The position numbers and the translations under genes were made by a program. This document shows positions 6,014-6,949 of a stretch of 6,949 nucleotides of DNA, piece by piece. Each line of letters opens with the position of its first letter. Position 1 is the stretch's first letter. The stretch comes from Chloroflexota bacterium (lineage in GTDB: Bacteria > Chloroflexota > Anaerolineae > 4572-78). The notes below the pieces were generated by a model. The model was not told where the DNA came from, ran no database searches, and saw only the letters and a program-made list of their open reading frames with translations. Location of the stretch: the NCBI GenBank assembly GCA_024278015.1, contig JAJRUC010000122.1:1-6949 (forward strand), written 5' to 3'.

Positions 6014-6259
6014 CTAATCTCTGAAGAAGGTTTCAATTTCGGCCTGGTCTTCTTCGCTGGGGTACACCTCTAAAAATGTAATCCGGTGCCAGGGGAACAG
6101 GAATTTAGAGGCTTCCGGGTCGATATAATGAATCGGTTTCCCGTCTCTGGCGCGGATATTGGTGCAGGTGATGTAAACAGATTGCGGGTCGGGCAGTTCG
6201 TCCATTTCAGCCACAACGGGGTCTGCATTGGCGATGTGAATTAAAACGGTGTGAGCCAT
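6014..6259 (-). CDS. Small protein of unknown function, 81 residues
   Basis: I do not recognise a named family. The ATG at 6259 is chosen because GGAG lies 7 bases upstream; a TTG at 6277 in the same frame would put that SD inside the gene. The sequence is MAHTVLIHIANADPVVAEMD, then a mostly beta-type stretch: SVYITCTNIRARDGKPIHYI, then KFLFPWHRITFLEVYPSEED, ending in an acidic helix. There are no membrane segments and one cysteine. The alternation of short strands with the FPWHRITFLEV segment suggests a small beta-barrel (an Sm-like or related fold could be tested), but that is only an impression. Its SD, terminator and normal codon pattern make it a real gene. It follows the FHA gene on the same strand after 160 bases, which contain a repeat module. 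Confidence 0.75.
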   Translation of the reverse strand: MAHTVLIHIANADPVVAEMDELPDPQSVYITCTNIRARDGKPIHYIDPEASKFLFPWHRITFLEVYPSEEDQAEIETFFRD

Positions 6260-6311
6260 GTTCAGTCTCCGGTACAATACACTAAGGATGCGATTATTTC
6301 AGCAACTTTTC

Positions 6312-6385
6312 TCCCCCTCCCCTTGTCAGGGGGATACCCAAAGGGCAAAGCGCCCCGCATGGGGCACGGGTGGCCAGGGAGGGGT
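6312..6385. repeat. C/G-rich repeat module related to the core of the 172-bp element
   Basis: CCCCTCCCCTTGTCAGGGGGA (6314-6334) matches 2616-2636 at 19 of 21 positions, and GGCCAGGGAGGGG (6372-6384) is identical to 2638-2650. In the 172-bp element these two blocks are one base apart. Here they are separated by 37 bases containing a GCCCC/GGGGC hairpin. No terminal inverted repeats or flanking duplication are visible. It fills about half of the 160-base gap between the FHA gene and the 81-residue gene. Confidence 0.6.
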
Positions 6386-6419
6386 TGAACGCACAATAAC
6401 AGTAAACTTCGAACCGGGG

Positions 6420-6929
6420 TTATTTCAGATGAACCTCGATGAAAAGCCTGCCGATTTGCAGGTGGTCGCCGTCTTGCAGGGTTTCGGGCAGGTACGGCGC
6501 CAGGCGCTTGCCGTTGATGAAGGTGCCGTTAATGCTGCCCAGGTCTTCTACCACAACGGTGGCTTCTCGTTTCAGGATGCGGGCGTGGCGGCGCGAAACC
6601 CCTTTTTCCAGCCCGCCGTCATTGGTCAGGTCGATTTCCGGGTACACTTCAGCCGCCGGGTCAAGCCGGCCCAGGTGGACGGCCTTGTTCAGGGGAGATT
6701 CCACTTCGCGTTTTTTATCGCCAATAATCAGGCGCACGGAAAGCGGGCCGGTGCCTTTGATGGCGCTTCTGGCCGCCATTTCTTCCGGCTCCTCGCCCAT
6801 CCAGCCGATTTCGCTTGTGCCCAGGGGGTCGGTGCCGCGTTTGTCATCTTCCAGCAAATAGGTGCCACATTCGCTGCAAAAAAGCGTGCCGTCAACATGT
6901 GGGGTCTGGCAGAAAGGGCATTTAATCAT
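6420..6929 (-). CDS. FHA-domain protein with N-terminal zinc ribbon
   Basis: The product has 169 residues. The N-terminus has a double CxxC ribbon (C4/C7 and C18/C21: CPFCQTP...FCSECGTYL). A polar linker (25-62) leads to a C-terminal forkhead-associated domain at about 64-167. All FHA landmarks are present: HLGR (85-88), VSRRHARI (111-118) and GSINGTFING (131-140), followed by L..GD.L.IGR. FHA domains are known to bind phosphothreonine peptides, and the R88, S112, R113, H115 and N134 positions that read the phosphate are intact, so binding competence is expected. The usual partners are Ser/Thr kinase substrates; no kinase is in the window. The ATG at 6929 has AAGGA 8 bases upstream. No membrane segment or signal is seen, so it is cytoplasmic. 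Its promoter is outside the window or in the last few bases. Confidence 0.92.
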   Translation of the reverse strand: MIKCPFCQTPHVDGTLFCSECGTYLLEDDKRGTDPLGTSEIGWMGEEPEEMAARSAIKGTGPLSVRLIIGDKKREVESPLNKAVHLGRLDPAAEVYPEIDLTNDGGLEKGVSRRHARILKREATVVVEDLGSINGTFINGKRLAPYLPETLQDGDHLQIGRLFIEVHLK

Positions 6930-6949
6930 GTCGAATTTCCTTGGGCACA

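Noticed and set aside
6277..6313. Possible minus-strand promoter for the 81-residue gene
   Set aside because: TATTGT and TTGCTG occur but are about 20 bases apart and both weak; co-transcription from the FHA gene is equally possible.

Overview
The window looks like a bacterial chromosome segment of moderately high GC with clear Shine-Dalgarno sites. The gene content fits Chloroflexota (Anaerolineae-like): a CpXC-domain protein, a zinc-ribbon/FHA protein, a DUF3307-type membrane protein and C/G-rich miniature repeats. This placement is inferred from composition and family content, not from a marker gene. About 85% of the window is coding. All genes but one lie on the minus strand, so the minus-strand operons read from right to left.

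Left region (1-2360, minus strand): a transport operon. It runs from a GntR/HutC-type regulator (2278-1532) to a branched-chain amino-acid-type ABC transporter substrate-binding lipoprotein (1517-354, GTG start), and then to the N-terminus of the LivH-like permease, which is cut by the window edge (278-1). A near-consensus promoter precedes the regulator. Three contiguous 8-mers resembling the GTNTANAC core of HutC-type operators sit at the predicted transcription start, which suggests autoregulation. A 16-bp perfect hairpin between the binding-protein and permease genes probably sets their expression ratio.

Middle region (2361-3481): the only plus-strand gene, a multi-pass DUF3307-like membrane protein (2712-3467). 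Between its putative promoter and its start lies a 172-bp MITE-like element with 12-bp terminal inverted repeats.

Right region (3482-6949, minus strand): an FHA-domain protein with an N-terminal zinc ribbon (6929-6420); a small conserved-looking 81-residue protein (6259-6014) followed by a terminator; a 200-bp MITE with 17-bp perfect terminal inverted repeats and a 5-bp target duplication; and a likely two-gene operon of a CpXC zinc-ribbon protein with four degenerate C-terminal repeats (5698-4373) and a class I SAM-dependent methyltransferase (4345-3482). The methyltransferase converges on the DUF3307 gene.

I do not see a defence system, phage, CRISPR, tRNA or rRNA. The most notable items are the three C/G-rich modules, two of them enclosed by different terminal inverted repeats, the tandem operator, and the unexplained CpXC/methyltransferase pair.
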